This document shows positions 5,527 to 6,420 of a stretch of DNA of 6,420 bases, piece after piece (the first letter of the stretch is position 1; each line of letters opens with the position of its first letter). Source of the stretch: Candidatus Auribacterota bacterium (GTDB lineage Bacteria > Auribacterota > Tritonobacteria > UBA1439). Location: contig JAPLCY010000302.1 of assembly GCA_026391995.1 (NCBI GenBank), positions 1-6,420 on the forward strand. The letters run 5' to 3'. The notes beneath the pieces are model-generated. The model was not told the origin of the DNA. It saw only the letters and a list, made by a program, of their open reading frames with translations, and did not search any database. The position numbers and the translations under genes are program-made.

Positions 5527-6420
5527 ATGAAGAGAGTGCTGCCCCTCCTGGTTCCCCTCCTCCTCGCCGCGACGGCGGGCGCGGACACCATTCTGATCGG
5601 CGACCTGTGCCGCCTGGGGAATCCGCGCGCCGGGGACGAGAGCTTCGCGATCGGGATTCCGTATCTCATCGCGAGGACGCTCAATACCTCCAACGCCTGC
5701 GAGGCCGTCACGCCCGCCATTTCGCCGGCGCAATTCGCCCGCCTCTACGACGCTGCCGGCCGGCCCACACCCGAAGGGGTCCGGGGATTCTGCGAGGATT
5801 CCGGAGCCTCCGGCTGCCTGCTGGGGCATTTCAGGCGTGAAGGAGAAACGGCCGCAGTGACTTTTACTGTGTGCAGCGCACGCGGGGAAACCGGGCAAGT
5901 CTTCAGGGTCGACGCACAAGACCCCCGGACACTTCAGGCATTGGCCGAGTATGCCGCGCTGAAGTTGTATCCAAAGACCGATGTGGCCCGCACCCCCCGC
6001 CTCCCGCCGGAGCTGCTCGGCGGCATGTCACGCGCGCTGCGCGCGCTCAGGCAGAACGACCGCACCGCCGCCGCCGCGGAGACCGACCGCATGCTCGGGC
6101 GGTTCCCGGACTCGCCGGACCTCTGCTGCCTGCGCGGACGGATCGAGGCCGCCCGCCGCCAACCGTATGCCGCCCTCCGGTTTCTGAACCAGGCGCGCAA
6201 CGCCGATCCCCATTTTGCCCTGCCGGCCCTCGAGGAGGGGAAGGTCTGGCTCTCACTCGAGCGCAGGAGCCTCGCCGAGAAGGCGTTCGACGATGCGTCC
6301 CGCACCCAGACAACGCTCTTCCAGGCCCCCGCCGAATCCGGGGCGCTCACGGCGCAGCTCGGCGACTGCGCCGCGGCCCGCGGCACCCTCCGCCGGGCGC
6401 TCGCCTGCCGCCCCCGCGAC
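5527..6420 (+). CDS. Exported TPR-repeat protein, 3' end outside the window
   Basis: An uninterrupted frame of 298 codons starts at ATG 5527 and leaves the window with no stop. The N-terminus MKRVLPLLVPLLLAATAGA is a Sec-type signal peptide with a likely signal-peptidase I cut after Ala19 (AGA before Asp20), so the protein should be periplasmic or outside the inner membrane. Residues about 20-152 form a separate domain (ILIGDLCRLG, then GCLLGHFRREGETAAVTFTVCSARGETGQVF). Its strand-turn-strand pattern recalls the TolB-N/FlgO-like modules that often precede TPRs; this is a pattern resemblance only. From about 161 to the edge there are amphipathic helix pairs of TPR type, for example GDCAAARGTLRRALACRPRD (279-298). 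Nine cysteines are present, five of them in the first 116 residues, so disulfides are possible. It is transcribed divergently from tRNA-Gly. No Shine-Dalgarno is visible. A role in protein-protein interaction or envelope assembly is plausible, but the specific function is unknown. Confidence 0.8.
   Translation, partial: MKRVLPLLVPLLLAATAGADTILIGDLCRLGNPRAGDESFAIGIPYLIARTLNTSNACEAVTPAISPAQFARLYDAAGRPTPEGVRGFCEDSGASGCLLGHFRREGETAAVTFTVCSARGETGQVFRVDAQDPRTLQALAEYAALKLYPKTDVARTPRLPPELLGGMSRALRALRQNDRTAAAAETDRMLGRFPDSPDLCCLRGRIEAARRQPYAALRFLNQARNADPHFALPALEEGKVWLSLERRSLAEKAFDDASRTQTTLFQAPAESGALTAQLGDCAAARGTLRRALACRPRD

Noticed and set aside
5455..5919. Minus-strand open frame of 154 codons upstream of the tRNA
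   Set aside because: It lies antisense to the signal-peptide-bearing TPR gene, has low-complexity Gly/Arg/Glu-rich composition and no recognisable domain, and runs through the tRNA promoter region.
5934..6386. Minus-strand open frame of 150 codons
   Set aside because: It is a Ser/Arg/Ala-rich shadow of the TPR gene in GC-rich DNA, with no domain and no ribosome-binding site worth noting.

Overview
This GC-rich bacterial window holds four protein-coding genes and one tRNA. Three of the genes and the tRNA lie on the minus strand, and the fourth gene is on the plus strand and runs off the right edge. Bacterial origin is clear from a sigma-54-dependent activator, a PAS/GAF histidine kinase, Shine-Dalgarno sites and a tRNA-Gly with an encoded CCA end. 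An exported TPR protein with an ordinary Sec-type signal peptide fits a diderm (Gram-negative-type) cell, but I cannot name a phylum from these genes alone.

Layout in minus-strand transcription order, from right to left. A short divergent control region (5434-5526) carries a plausible sigma-70-type promoter for tRNA-Gly(UCC) (5360-5433). About 60 bases further on is a B12-binding-type radical SAM enzyme (3836-5299). A soluble GAF-PAS-PAS histidine kinase (1812-3785) follows after 50 bases. No convincing terminator separates these, so the tRNA, the enzyme and the kinase may share a transcript. A 296-base AT-richer gap (1516-1811) comes next. It contains a nested inverted repeat and a good -24/-12 (sigma-54) promoter match. 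The last minus-strand gene is a GAF-AAA+-Fis sigma-54 activator (79-1515). Bases 1-78 hold only small GC-rich hairpins and no supportable gene.

In the other direction, the plus-strand gene from 5527 to the window edge encodes a signal peptide, a cysteine-containing beta-rich domain and TPR-like helical repeats. It has no stop inside the window.

How the parts may work together (inference): the kinase senses a cytoplasmic signal through GAF/PAS domains. The sigma-54 activator has no phospho-receiver domain, so it is probably controlled by a ligand on its own GAF domain. It may be autoregulated through the -24/-12 promoter and the inverted repeat upstream of it. The kinase's response-regulator partner is not in the window. 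The radical SAM enzyme's substrate cannot be told from sequence. I see no CRISPR array, insertion sequence, prophage or defence system, and nothing that amounts to a clearly new system. The most informative points are the sigma-54 control region, the edge gene, and the way the tRNA can be misread as part of the radical SAM protein.
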